DNA from: Thermasporomyces composti
GTDB lineage: Bacteria; Actinomycetota; Actinomycetes; Propionibacteriales; Actinopolymorphaceae
DNA length: 64,000 nucleotides
Direction of reading: 5' to 3'
NCBI RefSeq assembly: GCF_003386795.1
Contig: NZ_QTUC01000001.1
Span: 496,001 to 560,000 of the forward strand
Shown: positions 7,976-17,013 of the stretch, one piece after another
How positions within the stretch are numbered: the stretch's first letter is position 1
Layout of the letters: each line of letters begins with the position of its first letter
The notes under the pieces: model-generated
The model's database searches: none
What the model saw: only the letters and a program-made list of their open reading frames with translations
What the model was told of the DNA's origin: nothing
Translations under genes and position numbers: made by a program

Positions 7976-10153
7976 TCACACGTCACCCGCGTCCGAGGTC
8001 CCGCGACGTCCCAGCGCGGAGGTCGGCAGCGCGCCGTTCCCCTCCTCTCCGAGCCCGTTCGCCTCGAGCCCGTTCGCCTCGTCAGGCTCGGCCTCGTCGT
8101 CCGAGAGGTCTCCGGTGTCGGGAGCGGCGAGCGACAGCCCGACGGGCGCTCGACCGTCCTTGAGCCGGCGCTCCACCTCCTCCCACCGTGGTCCCGCGCC
8201 GTGCTCGCCGGACCACTCCCGCGTGGCTGCCGCGATGAGCGCCTCGGCGGCGGCGTTCCACCTCTCTTGGGCGGGCGGCTCGTCGGGGCCGAGCAAGTAG
8301 GAACGTGCCTTCGCTCGCTCCTCTGCGAGCGGGTCGCCGTTGAGGATCGACTCGATGACGGGCGCGATGTCGGCGTCGGGGTGCAGCAGGTACGCCGACG
8401 CCGAGCTCGGGAACTCCGCCCGAAACTCGTCCTCGGACAGGCCCTTGGGGTTCGCCACCACCAAGGGCTTGCCGGTGGCGAGGAAGTCCGACACCACGCT
8501 CGACACGTCCGCGATCATCACGTCGGCTGCGTTGAAGCAGTCGAAGAGCGTCGGCAGCCGACCGTCGACCACGACGTGACGACCCGCGTGGGCCTGGTGG
8601 TAGGTCGCGTGCCACTCCTCCTGCAGCAGTTCCGCTTCCGCGACGTCCAGGGTCGGCTGCGCGAGCAGCTCTTCGATGGCGTCGAGGCGGTCCTGGAGCT
8701 CTGCCGGCACAGGGTCCTGACCGCGGGTCGCCTCCTCGATCATCGCCCGGATCTGCTCGTCGACCCGAGCCGCCTTCCGATCCCGCGTCCCCGTCAACGG
8801 GTGGGGCTTGTAGATGAGCCGGATCGGCACGGGTAGCTCGAGCAGGCGGCGTACCAGCACCGGACCCATCGCCGTCAGCGACGTCTGGAAGTCGTCGTCC
8901 GTCCACCCCTCCCACGTGGGGACGTACAGCACCGTGAGCGGCCGGGTCGGGGTGGGCGTGGGAACCGATCCGGTCCACCGCTGGAGGACGTCGAGCTGGG
9001 GCCGGCCGACCTCGACGATCGCCTCGTCGCGCACCCCCACGCGGGCCCGCGCGTAGCGGTCTCGTCCCGCCGGGCCCGCGACCCAGATTTGGTCGTACAC
9101 CTTGCTGAACGGGTTGAAGCTGGCGACCTTGTCGCTGTCGCCGTGCCCAATGAAGACGTGCTTAATCCGCGGCTCACGCAAGAAGTGGATGTTGTTGCCG
9201 ACGTTGGCGACGTAGAGCGCGATGCGCGCGTCGGGCAAGGCGAAGTTCATCAGGTCGACAGAGCTCGGGATGCACACCACCGGCAGGCGGGTCCGCGCCA
9301 TGTTCTGGATCGCGTGGCGCTGTCTGACCAGGATCATGCTCGGGCGCGGCATGCGCTCCAGCGTCTTGATCCACATGTCGATCTGGTAGACCGAGCTGGC
9401 CGAGCCGCTGAAGTAGAGCACCACCTCCGGCCGGTACGCCCGCAGCGCGGCACTCACTCCGTCAAGGATCTCCTGACGCGTGTGCCGCCGGGACAGCAGC
9501 ACCAGGTGGCGCAGCAGGAACAGGGACGCCACGCCGACGATGGCGACGTAGAGCGCCACGACGACGCCGAACGCCCGGAAGGAGTTGTGGTGGACGCTGT
9601 AGGCACCGGCCAGGACCGGTAGCAGCCCGAGAGCGAGAAGACGGGTCGCGGCGTGCTGGCTGAGGATCCGCGGCAGGGCTGGCGGGTGGAGGTTCTCCGG
9701 CAGGTCCACGTTGCGGACCTCGACCGGTGGCAGGATGCGCCGCTGCGCCAGGGTCAGCAGGCTGAGGTAGCCGATCCGACACACCGGCACCGCCAGGGCG
9801 ACCAGGCTGATCACCAGCAGCTCCACCCGGCTCATCTCGCGGTTGGCGTCGGTGATCGCGACGAGCAGGAGCAGCAGGAAGATCTGTCCGAACGCGCGGT
9901 GCGAGATCCCGAACTGGGCACGCCTCAGCAGCGCGACGATCGGGCGGAAACGACGCTCGACCAACATGTCGAGCATGGAGGCGAAGACCACGCCCACACC
10001 GAAGGCGAGCGGATTGGCCAGGACGGCCGCGACGACGAGTGTGGAGTAGCTGAGCCCCAGTGCCGCGAGGACTGCGACCAACGACCAGCGACGGGCGAGC
10101 AAGCGCAGCACAGTCAGAGGGCTCCAGGAACTCGTCGACGGCAAGGACATCAC
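7976..10153 (-). CDS. CDP-glycerol/CDP-ribitol phosphotransferase family protein with membrane N-terminus
   Basis: Likely polymerises or primes poly(polyol phosphate) teichoic acid from a CDP-alditol. The protein has 725 residues. The first 240 hold about six hydrophobic segments, then a cytoplasmic catalytic domain of the Glyphos_transf family with FIGHGDSDK, TVLYVPTWEGW, YKPHPLTGTRD and ADVSSVVSDFLATGKP. The tail is acidic and Ala/Glu-rich. Starts at 10153 and 10150 are adjacent Met codons. It sits in the same operon as the predicted CDP-ribitol synthase, so ribitol phosphate is the favoured substrate even though the family name says glycerol. It is paralogous to the next gene upstream. Confidence 0.85.
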   Translation of the reverse strand: MMSLPSTSSWSPLTVLRLLARRWSLVAVLAALGLSYSTLVVAAVLANPLAFGVGVVFASMLDMLVERRFRPIVALLRRAQFGISHRAFGQIFLLLLLVAITDANREMSRVELLVISLVALAVPVCRIGYLSLLTLAQRRILPPVEVRNVDLPENLHPPALPRILSQHAATRLLALGLLPVLAGAYSVHHNSFRAFGVVVALYVAIVGVASLFLLRHLVLLSRRHTRQEILDGVSAALRAYRPEVVLYFSGSASSVYQIDMWIKTLERMPRPSMILVRQRHAIQNMARTRLPVVCIPSSVDLMNFALPDARIALYVANVGNNIHFLREPRIKHVFIGHGDSDKVASFNPFSKVYDQIWVAGPAGRDRYARARVGVRDEAIVEVGRPQLDVLQRWTGSVPTPTPTRPLTVLYVPTWEGWTDDDFQTSLTAMGPVLVRRLLELPVPIRLIYKPHPLTGTRDRKAARVDEQIRAMIEEATRGQDPVPAELQDRLDAIEELLAQPTLDVAEAELLQEEWHATYHQAHAGRHVVVDGRLPTLFDCFNAADVMIADVSSVVSDFLATGKPLVVANPKGLSEDEFRAEFPSSASAYLLHPDADIAPVIESILNGDPLAEERAKARSYLLGPDEPPAQERWNAAAEALIAAATREWSGEHGAGPRWEEVERRLKDGRAPVGLSLAAPDTGDLSDDEAEPDEANGLEANGLGEEGNGALPTSALGRRGTSDAGDV

Positions 10154-10233
10154 CTGGTGGGTGCGCGGCGGATCAACGAAACCGCACAGGCGTGACGGTA
10201 CGCGACGACCAAGCCCCGCACCGGGGTGGCGGG

Positions 10234-12144
10234 CTACCCAACGTAGCTCACCGACGCCGCCACCGCTTTCCGCATGCGCTCGAGCGCGGCGGGCTCCGGG
10301 GGACCGAGCAGCCGCTCCCGCAACGCCGCGCGCTCCGCGGCAGCTGGGTCGTCCTCGCCGCGTCCCGCGGCCAGGAGCTGTGCCAGGCCGTGACCGTCAG
10401 GATCGACGAGGTAGCCACCGCGGCTGGCAGGATATCGGACCGCGAACTCCTGGGCGGTCAGCCCTGCCGGGTTGACCACGCCGTAGGGCCGGTCACACGC
10501 CAGGAAGTCGGTGATCACGCTGGAGACGTCGCTCAACAAGACGTCCGCGACGGCGAAGCAGGCGTACAGGCTGACGTGCGGGCCCGCGACGACCAGATGC
10601 CGAGGTCCGTCGGGGCGGTAGGCCAGGCGCTTGCTCGCCCACACCTCCAGCGCGGCGACCTGCTCCGCGCGCGACATCTGGGCCGGACACGCGGCGATCT
10701 CCAAGTCATCCCGCGCCTTGGCGTACGGCTCGGCGGGCACGACCGGCTCCGGCAGCGGCTCGGCGCCCAACAGCTCGAGGATCTCCTGGTGCGCGCGAGC
10801 CACGACCGGGTCCCGGGTTCCGGCGAGCGGATGCGGCCGATACAGCACCCGCACGTCCGACTCGGCGAGCAGCAGGCGCACGAGCGCGACCCCGCAGGGC
10901 CCGAGAGACGTCTGGTGCGGCGTGTCGCCGTACCCCTCCCACGTCGGGGCGTAGAGCACCGTCAACGGAGCGGGGTCGGTCGACTCGGGCTCGGGCCGTC
11001 TCCGCACCAGCCCATCCAGCTGGGGTCGACCGATCTCCACCACGCGCCGTTCGTCCAGGTCAAGTCGCGCGCTGCGGAATCGCGCCCGCGCCGCCGGACC
11101 CGACACCCAGACCTCGTCGTAGGCCTTGAGGAACGGGTTCGTCGTGACGGGCTTGTCGCTGTCGCCGTGACCGATGAAGACGTGTCGCACACCGCGCCGG
11201 CGGAGCATGTGGAGGTTGTTGACGGAGTGGGCGACATACAGCACGAGGCGAAGGTGGGGCAGCGCCTGCGCCATGAGCACATTGCCGTGTTCGACGCACA
11301 GGACCGGTATCCGGGTGGGCCCGAGACGACGGAAGCTCTCCCGGTCGCGCACGATGATGAGGCTCGGCACGTCGAGACGTTCGAGGGTCTCCACCCACAT
11401 CTCGAGCTGGTAGAGGGCTTCCGGCCCGCCCCCGAAGTAGAGCGCGACCTCAGCCGCCACCTTCTCCAACGCGCGGTCCACGGCCGCGTGCACCCGGGCC
11501 GCCGTGATGCGGCGCATAGCGAGCGCGGCACGCGCGAGGAGGCCGACCGCGCATGCCAGGGCGACGAGCGTGACCGCCGCTCCGACGAGGAACGGCACGA
11601 AGGAGTCCGTCAGGGTCGCGGCCGCCGCACCCACGAGGAGGGCGAGGTCGGGCACCGTCAGGGACTGGTCGAGGTGTCGGCCCACGAGTGGATGCGGAGC
11701 CCGCGGGATACGCACGGGCGCCAGCGAGACACCACGCGTGACCACGGGCATCTTCCGCTTGCGGGCCACCAGGACCCCCAGGGCGTGCCCGACAGTGCGG
11801 GCGACCACCACCAGGAGGAGCCCGCCGAACGCCGGTAGGTACCAGCCTTCGGGGACCCCGGCACGGACCAGCAGCACCACCACCGCGAGCGCCCGCACCA
11901 GCCCACGCCAGGAGGCGCCCAGGCCCAGGTGCGCGGCCAGCCAGCCGGCGAACGGTGCCCGCATGCCCACCAGCACCTCGCCCGCCACCGCGAGGAGAGA
12001 GGCCACCGCGAACATCCAGGGAGCCGAGAGCAGGGCGGCCGTGACGAGAAGGACGTAGCTCACCGCCAGCCCGGCGGCCAGGCCGAACGAAAGCCGCCCC
12101 CAGTCAGGCGCAGGGATGCGTTCGGTGACCTGGACGGTACGCAT
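10234..12144 (-). CDS. CDP-glycerol/CDP-ribitol phosphotransferase family protein, second paralogue
   Basis: Protein of 636 residues with an N-terminal membrane region (about six segments in residues 15-230) and a C-terminal catalytic domain. That domain contains FIGHGDSDKPVTTNPFLKAYDEVWVSG, LYAPTWEGYGDTPHQTSLGP, YRPHPLAGTRDP and LSDVSSVITDFLACDRP. The motif order matches its neighbour at 7976-10153, so the pair arose by duplication. One may prime and the other polymerise, as TarK/TarL or TagB/TagF-type enzymes do; the sequence does not say which. It starts 5 bp after the fused cytidylyltransferase-SDR gene, which strongly implies co-translation with the supplier of its substrate. Confidence 0.85.
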   Translation of the reverse strand: MRTVQVTERIPAPDWGRLSFGLAAGLAVSYVLLVTAALLSAPWMFAVASLLAVAGEVLVGMRAPFAGWLAAHLGLGASWRGLVRALAVVVLLVRAGVPEGWYLPAFGGLLLVVVARTVGHALGVLVARKRKMPVVTRGVSLAPVRIPRAPHPLVGRHLDQSLTVPDLALLVGAAAATLTDSFVPFLVGAAVTLVALACAVGLLARAALAMRRITAARVHAAVDRALEKVAAEVALYFGGGPEALYQLEMWVETLERLDVPSLIIVRDRESFRRLGPTRIPVLCVEHGNVLMAQALPHLRLVLYVAHSVNNLHMLRRRGVRHVFIGHGDSDKPVTTNPFLKAYDEVWVSGPAARARFRSARLDLDERRVVEIGRPQLDGLVRRRPEPESTDPAPLTVLYAPTWEGYGDTPHQTSLGPCGVALVRLLLAESDVRVLYRPHPLAGTRDPVVARAHQEILELLGAEPLPEPVVPAEPYAKARDDLEIAACPAQMSRAEQVAALEVWASKRLAYRPDGPRHLVVAGPHVSLYACFAVADVLLSDVSSVITDFLACDRPYGVVNPAGLTAQEFAVRYPASRGGYLVDPDGHGLAQLLAAGRGEDDPAAAERAALRERLLGPPEPAALERMRKAVAASVSYVG

Positions 12145-12149
12145 GCTCG

Positions 12150-13790
12150 CTACCCACGCGACTCACTCGAGCGCGTCCGACTGGCCCCTTCGGCGTCGAC
12201 GCTCGCGTCCCCGTCCGCGGCCGCCGACTCCATCCGGCCGAGCGCTTCCGTGATGCCCCGCCGGGGATCCCGGCTCACCGGAGGCGTCACGTTCGGGATA
12301 GGCGTCAGCCGGACGTCGATGACGTGCCCGGTCTGGTCCGAGAGCAAGACGTCGAGCGAGGCGAGGCCGACGTCCCGGGCGGGGAGCAACGTCTCCGGCG
12401 GCTCCTGCCCGAACGCGCGGGTGCGCATCGGGGTCTGGGTGCGCTCGGGGTTGATGCAGTTCACCCGGATCCCGTCGCTCGCCCACTCGTCGGCCAGCGC
12501 CTGGGTCAGGTTGACGATCGCCGCCTTGGTCGAGGAGTACAGGCTGTAGCCGGCACGTCCTCGGGTGTACGAGCTCGAGGTGAAGAGGAGGAGGTGCCCA
12601 CGAGTCTCGGCGAGGTAGCGATGGGCGGCGCGGGCGACGTAGATCGGCCCGAGCAGGTTGACCCGAACACTGTCGTCGATGATGTCGTCCGGCGCGTCGG
12701 CCAGCTCCACCGTGTGAAGTACCCCGGCGGTGACCGCGACGAAGTCGATCCGGCCCGTCTGCTCGTACGCCTGCTCCAGCGCTGCGCGCACGTGGTCGGG
12801 GTTCTCCACGTGGGTGCCGGTCGCCGAGCGGCTGAAGCTGAAGACGGTGGCGCCGAGGTCCTTCGCCGCCGCGGCGATCTCGGCGCCGATGCCGTAGCTG
12901 CCGCCGAAGACCACCAGCGTCTTCCCGGTGAGCATGGCGCTCGCCTGGTCGGACGACAGCGGGCTGGGCGGCGTGTGGGATCCGAGCCGGAAGAGCTGGT
13001 CAGCGAGGAAGACGTCGATCGGATAGGTGACCTTCATGTTCTGCTCGGAGCCCTCCACCACCGTGATGGGGACGTCCGGCAGGTAGCGGAGGACGACCGA
13101 GCAGTCGTCGGTGGCGGTGAAGTGGGGGTCCTTGGCGGCGAGCTCGTAGGCGCGCCGAATCGTCGACAGCCGGAAGGCTTGCGGTGTCTGCCCCCGCCGG
13201 AGACGGTCCCGGCCGGGGATGTCGGTGATGAGGCCGTCGTCGACGACGATGATCGTGTCCGCGGAGGGGATCGCCACGTCGACCGCGTCGAAGTGGTCGA
13301 GAGCGCGGACGCAGTCGGCGATGATGCGGTGGTCGACCAAGGGGCGCACCGCGTCGTGGAAGAGCACCTTGGCGTCGTCCGGACCGATCGCCTCCAGGGC
13401 CAGCCGGGTCGTGTCGTTCCGGGTCGCGCCGCCCTCGAGGATGCGAGTCACCTTGCGGAAGCCCGCGTTGCGCACGATCTTCTCGGCGTCCTCGGTCCAA
13501 CCCGGCGCCATCATGACGAGGATCTCGTCGATGTCAGGCGAGGTCTCGAACACGTCCAGGGTGTGTTCGAGCAGTGGCTTACCCGCCACCTTGAGCAACT
13601 GCTTGGGGACGCGCAGGCCCACCCGTGCGCCGGTTCCGCCCGCCAGGATGACCGCCACGGTCCGCTCCCGCCCCCGATCGGTGACCTCCTGCACACGCTG
13701 GGTGTCAGGGGTGGCTTCGGACGTCGGATCCGGCCTCGTATCGGGCACTGTCGCGTCACTTCCCTTCGTCTGGTCGGACGAGCTTCTCAC
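12150..13790 (-). CDS. Bifunctional ribitol-5-phosphate cytidylyltransferase / SDR reductase (Bcs1/TarI-TarJ-like fusion)
   Basis: Predicted to reduce ribulose 5-phosphate and couple the product to CTP, giving CDP-ribitol. The 546 residues hold two domains. The first is an IspD/TarI-like nucleotidyltransferase (about 45-270) with AVILAGGTGARVG, PKQLLKVAGKPL, FHDAVRPLV and RGQTPQAF. The second is a short-chain dehydrogenase (288-490) with GGSYGIG at 296-302, Ser in TSSS near 405 and YSSTK at 418-422. This order matches Haemophilus Acs1/Bcs1, not MEP-pathway IspD. The start is uncertain: GTG 13790 opens a disordered 43-residue leader, and a GTG at residue 45 is preceded by GGGAGCGG. It is first in the seven-gene minus operon. 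Confidence 0.82.
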   Translation of the reverse strand: MRSSSDQTKGSDATVPDTRPDPTSEATPDTQRVQEVTDRGRERTVAVILAGGTGARVGLRVPKQLLKVAGKPLLEHTLDVFETSPDIDEILVMMAPGWTEDAEKIVRNAGFRKVTRILEGGATRNDTTRLALEAIGPDDAKVLFHDAVRPLVDHRIIADCVRALDHFDAVDVAIPSADTIIVVDDGLITDIPGRDRLRRGQTPQAFRLSTIRRAYELAAKDPHFTATDDCSVVLRYLPDVPITVVEGSEQNMKVTYPIDVFLADQLFRLGSHTPPSPLSSDQASAMLTGKTLVVFGGSYGIGAEIAAAAKDLGATVFSFSRSATGTHVENPDHVRAALEQAYEQTGRIDFVAVTAGVLHTVELADAPDDIIDDSVRVNLLGPIYVARAAHRYLAETRGHLLLFTSSSYTRGRAGYSLYSSTKAAIVNLTQALADEWASDGIRVNCINPERTQTPMRTRAFGQEPPETLLPARDVGLASLDVLLSDQTGHVIDVRLTPIPNVTPPVSRDPRRGITEALGRMESAAADGDASVDAEGASRTRSSESRG

Positions 13791-14039
13791 GGGAGCATGC
13801 CGCGATGATCACGATCCCGTGTCGCACGGTTCCACGGATGGTAGTTGCCCACCCTGAACGACGATCGGTGGCCCGTCCGCGCGGTGGGTGAACCTCGCCC
13901 AGCGTGGACGACTAACCTCGGGGAGGCACCTGCTGACGACCGGTCACGCAGGTGACACGGTGGGCGACCGACGGCGACGGGAAGCGCCCGACCGCACACC
14001 AGCCGACGAGACGAGCCGACCGAGAAGGGGAAACCTCCT
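13791..14039. promoter_or_regulatory. Divergent intergenic region between the CDP-ribitol operon and rmlC
   Basis: A 249-bp spacer that must hold the promoters of both the minus-strand teichoic operon and rmlC. The rmlC ribosome site GAGAAGGGG is visible near 14021-14029. I found no convincing -35/-10 pair; a 6-bp inverted repeat CACCTG/CAGGTG around 13926-13955 is the only symmetry noted and could be chance. Confidence 0.4.
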
Positions 14040-14645
14040 GTGAAATCGCTGAGTATCGACGGTGCCTGGGTGCTCGAGCCGACGATCTTCCCGGACAAGC
14101 GCGGCGCCTTCTGCGAGTGGTTCCGCGGAGCCGACTTCCGGGCAGCGACAGGGCACGACCTCACGCTGGCACAGGCCAACTGCTCCGTCTCCCGGCGCGG
14201 CGTCATTCGCGGCATCCACTTCGCCGACGTCCCACCGGGCCAAGCCAAGTACGTCACGTGCGCACGGGGCGCGGTGCTCGACGTCGTCGTCGACATCCGG
14301 GTGGGCTCTCCCACGTTCGGCCAGTGGGAGGCTGTCCGGCTCGATGACGACGCCCGGCGCGCGGTCTACCTCTCCGAAGGGCTGGGCCACGCCTTCATGG
14401 CTCTCACCGACGACGCGACCCTGGTCTACCTCTGCTCGACGCCGTACGCGCCGGAGCGGGAGCACACGGTCCACCCACTCGACTCGGACCTGGCCATCGA
14501 CTGGCCCGCGGACGTCGAGCCCATCCTGTCCGACCGGGACGCCGCCGCGCCGAGCCTGGCCGAGGCCGAGCGACAGGGGCTGCTGCCGTCCTACGTCGAG
14601 ACCCAGGCGTTCCGCGCGGCGCTCCGCTCCCGCGCGCTCAGCTGA
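14040..14645 (+). CDS. rmlC: dTDP-4-dehydrorhamnose 3,5-epimerase
   Basis: Third step of dTDP-L-rhamnose synthesis: double epimerisation of dTDP-4-keto-6-deoxyglucose. The 201 residues form a cupin with FPDKRGAFCEWFR near the N-terminus, the catalytic His in GVIRGIHF (His60), GQAKYVTCARGAVLDVVVDIRVGSP split across the barrel, and SEGLGHAFMAL. Start is GTG 14040 behind GAGAAGGGG. It is separated from rmlA, rmlB and rmlD, which lie 3.6 kb away on the other strand, and is divergent from the CDP-ribitol operon. That arrangement ties rhamnose supply to the glycopolymer locus. Confidence 0.93.
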   Translation: MKSLSIDGAWVLEPTIFPDKRGAFCEWFRGADFRAATGHDLTLAQANCSVSRRGVIRGIHFADVPPGQAKYVTCARGAVLDVVVDIRVGSPTFGQWEAVRLDDDARRAVYLSEGLGHAFMALTDDATLVYLCSTPYAPEREHTVHPLDSDLAIDWPADVEPILSDRDAAAPSLAEAERQGLLPSYVETQAFRAALRSRALS

Positions 14646-14692
14646 CCACACGTGCGCCCTAGCCGCGGGCCGGCAGCGGCCGTAGCGTGTGG
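14646..14692 (+). terminator. Nested hairpin after rmlC
   Basis: CCACACG (14646-14652) pairs with CGTGTGG (14686-14692), and inside it GCCGC (14662-14666) pairs with GCGGC (14676-14680). It starts one base after the rmlC stop and has no T-run, as is common in actinobacteria. An 11-bp copy, CACACGTGCGC, recurs at 14647 and 14745 in this 169-bp spacer, so a regulatory role is an alternative to termination. Confidence 0.4.
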
Positions 14693-14814
14693 ACGGGCGC
14701 CGGTGTGGACATATGGGAAGGACAGATAGCCTGCGGCTCCAGAGCACACGTGCGCACCGGGGCCGGCCGCGCGGAGGACGGGGAACCCGCCCATCGCACG
14801 AGGGGAACGCCACC

Positions 14815-16905
14815 GTGACAGCTTCCACGACCAGTCCGACGTCCGATCGGGAACAGACCTCCGGACCGGCGGTGAAGGTGAGTGTCATCGTCCCGGTCTA
14901 CAACCCCGGACCGTACATCGAGGACCTCATCGCCTCCTTGCTCCGGCAGAGCCTGCCCGCGACCGAGTTCGAGGCGATCTTCGTCGACGACGGCTCCACC
15001 GACGAGACCCCCGCCCGACTCGACGCATTGGCGGCCGAGCATCCCCACATGCGAGTCATCCACCAGGAGAACTCCGGGTGGTCGGGGAAGCCGCGCAACG
15101 TCGGCATCGAGGCGGCCCGCGGCGAGTACGTCTTCTTCGCGGACAACGACGACTGGCTCGGTGACGAGGCGCTCGAGCGGCTCTACAACTTCGCCAAGAA
15201 GAACGACGCCGACATCGTCATCGGCAAGATGGCCGGCAAGGGCCGCGGCGTTCCCCGCGAGCTGTTCCGGCGCAACTACGACCGCGCCACCCTGGCCAAC
15301 GCCCCGCTCATCGACAGCCTCACGCCGCACAAGCTGTTCCGCAAGGCCTTCCTCGACGAGCACAAGCTGCGCTTCCCCGAAGGGCGTCGTCGGCTGGAAG
15401 ACCACGTCTTCGTCACCGCGGCGTACTTCGCGGCGCGCACGATCTCGGTGTTGAGCGACTACGTCTGCTACTACCACGTGCGCCGCGACGACAACGCCAA
15501 CGCCGGGTTCCAGCGACTCGAGCCCAAGGGCTACTTCGCCAACCTCGCCGAGGCCCTCGACATCGTCGAGAAGAACACCGAGCCCGGGCCGTTGCGGGAC
15601 CGTCTCTACCGGCGCTGGTACCGCGTGGAGATGATCGAGCGCCTGCGCGGGAAGCGCCTGTTGCAGATGCCCGAGGCGGACCGCGAGGCGCTGTTCGCCG
15701 AGATCCGGCGGCTGTCCAGCGAGCGCTTCGGGCCGGGCGTGGCCGCCGGCCTGCCGCCAAGCCAGCGCGTCGTGGGGCGCCTCATCCAAGCCGACCGGCT
15801 GAAGGACCTGGTGCACCTCGCGGTCTGGGAGGAGGACATCCGCGCGCTGGTCCGGCTGGACGACATGGGCTGGCACGACGGAGCGCTCCGGCTCGTGGTG
15901 ACCGGTGAGCTGCGCGCCGGGTCCAGCCCGGTGACGTTCACCCACCGCGATGGCCGCGACCTGCTCACACCGCCGCTGCCCGAGGACGCCCTCGCCGTCA
16001 TCGGTGAGGAGGACCTGGACTCGACCGCGCGGCTCGCCCAGAGCAAGCTCGACGTCCTCGTCCGCTCGCGCGAGACCTCGGCGGAGTTCCTCCTCCCGGT
16101 GACCTTCACCCCGTGCCGGGAGCCCATCGACGACAGCGACGGGCGCTTTCGGCTGGTGCTGCGCGGGGAGGCGCGCCTGGACGTCACGACCGTCGGCGGG
16201 AGAGCGCCGCTGGACGACGGCATCTGGGACGTGGTGGCGAGGATCTCGTCCTGCGGCTGGACCAAGGACACGCGGGTCGGATCGGTTCGCCTGCCCAGCG
16301 TCTCCGACCACTGTGTGCCCGCCGTCCTCGGCAACCCGCCGCGGGCGGTGACCCCCTACTGGACCGACAAGGGCAACCTCTCCGTCGACGTGGGCCAGCG
16401 GACCTCTCACCTGGCTGACCTGGTGCTGGCCGGCGACCAGCCGAGCCTGCGCAAGGACTCCTCGGGCCTCGCGCTGTGCCTCCCGCTTCGAGCGGTCGTC
16501 GCCCAGCCGGTCACCGACGCCGCTGTGCGGCTCGTTCATGAGGCGAGTGGGCGCAGCGTGGACGCGCTCGCGGAGCTCGCTCCCGCCGTCAGCGAGGGAA
16601 CCGGCCGTTCCGAGCTGCGCACCTGGATCGGTGAACGACTGGAGCCAGGACGCTGGGCCGTGCAGGTCCGTCTGGTGCCCGCTGAGCGAGGCCGTTTCGT
16701 CGGCGTTCCAGTGAGCGTCACGGTGCCGGCGCGGGGCGGTTCACCAGCGATCGAGGTCTTGCGCCGCCCGGACGACGGAGGCGCGCCCCCACCCGCAGCC
16801 TCGGCGCGCGCGACCGAGTTCGCCCGCGCTCTCCGGGTCGGGCGCCGGCTCGCGCGCAAGGTCCGGCACACCGTCGCTGGAGCGGTCCGCCGCGGCAGCT
16901 CGTGA
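14815..16905 (+). CDS. TarS-like family 2 glycosyltransferase, second copy
   Basis: Paralogue of the protein at 5820-7862, 696 residues from GTG 14815 (AGGGGA nine bases upstream). An earlier Met at 14689 would add an Arg-rich leader that is not conserved. The GT-A domain has VSVIVPVYNPGPYIED, FVDDGSTDETPARLDAL, ENSGWSGKPRNVGIEAARGE, FADNDDW, GRGVPRELFRR, SLTPHKLFRKAF and EDHVFVTAAYFA. These blocks follow the S. aureus TarS order closely. The C-terminal 450 residues are beta-rich domains ending in a basic tail. Predicted role: glycosylation of the polyol-phosphate polymer. Its different strand and C-terminus suggest it may use another sugar or linkage than the first copy. Confidence 0.82.
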   Translation: MTASTTSPTSDREQTSGPAVKVSVIVPVYNPGPYIEDLIASLLRQSLPATEFEAIFVDDGSTDETPARLDALAAEHPHMRVIHQENSGWSGKPRNVGIEAARGEYVFFADNDDWLGDEALERLYNFAKKNDADIVIGKMAGKGRGVPRELFRRNYDRATLANAPLIDSLTPHKLFRKAFLDEHKLRFPEGRRRLEDHVFVTAAYFAARTISVLSDYVCYYHVRRDDNANAGFQRLEPKGYFANLAEALDIVEKNTEPGPLRDRLYRRWYRVEMIERLRGKRLLQMPEADREALFAEIRRLSSERFGPGVAAGLPPSQRVVGRLIQADRLKDLVHLAVWEEDIRALVRLDDMGWHDGALRLVVTGELRAGSSPVTFTHRDGRDLLTPPLPEDALAVIGEEDLDSTARLAQSKLDVLVRSRETSAEFLLPVTFTPCREPIDDSDGRFRLVLRGEARLDVTTVGGRAPLDDGIWDVVARISSCGWTKDTRVGSVRLPSVSDHCVPAVLGNPPRAVTPYWTDKGNLSVDVGQRTSHLADLVLAGDQPSLRKDSSGLALCLPLRAVVAQPVTDAAVRLVHEASGRSVDALAELAPAVSEGTGRSELRTWIGERLEPGRWAVQVRLVPAERGRFVGVPVSVTVPARGGSPAIEVLRRPDDGGAPPPAASARATEFARALRVGRRLARKVRHTVAGAVRRGSS

Positions 16906-16906
16906 C

Positions 16907-16994
16907 CGGCGGGCGAGACCGCCCACCATCGGACTGCGAACCTTGGACGCGCGACCTCACCGGCCGCCCGTCCTGACCGGCGACAGACGGCCGG
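16907..16994. terminator. Convergent-gene terminator region with two hairpins
   Basis: Between the convergent stops at 16905 and 17014. GGCGG (16908-16912) pairs with CCGCC (16919-16923). Further on, CCGGCCG (16960-16966) pairs with CGGCCGG (16988-16994) around a loop that itself can pair. Position and symmetry suggest bidirectional termination. Confidence 0.45.
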
Positions 16995-17013
16995 GCGAGG
17001 TACGGCGGCAGCG

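Noticed and set aside
12150-13790. Annotation as 2-C-methyl-D-erythritol 4-phosphate cytidylyltransferase (IspD)
   Set aside because: SDR fusion and polyol-phosphate transferase neighbours point to CDP-ribitol synthesis instead.
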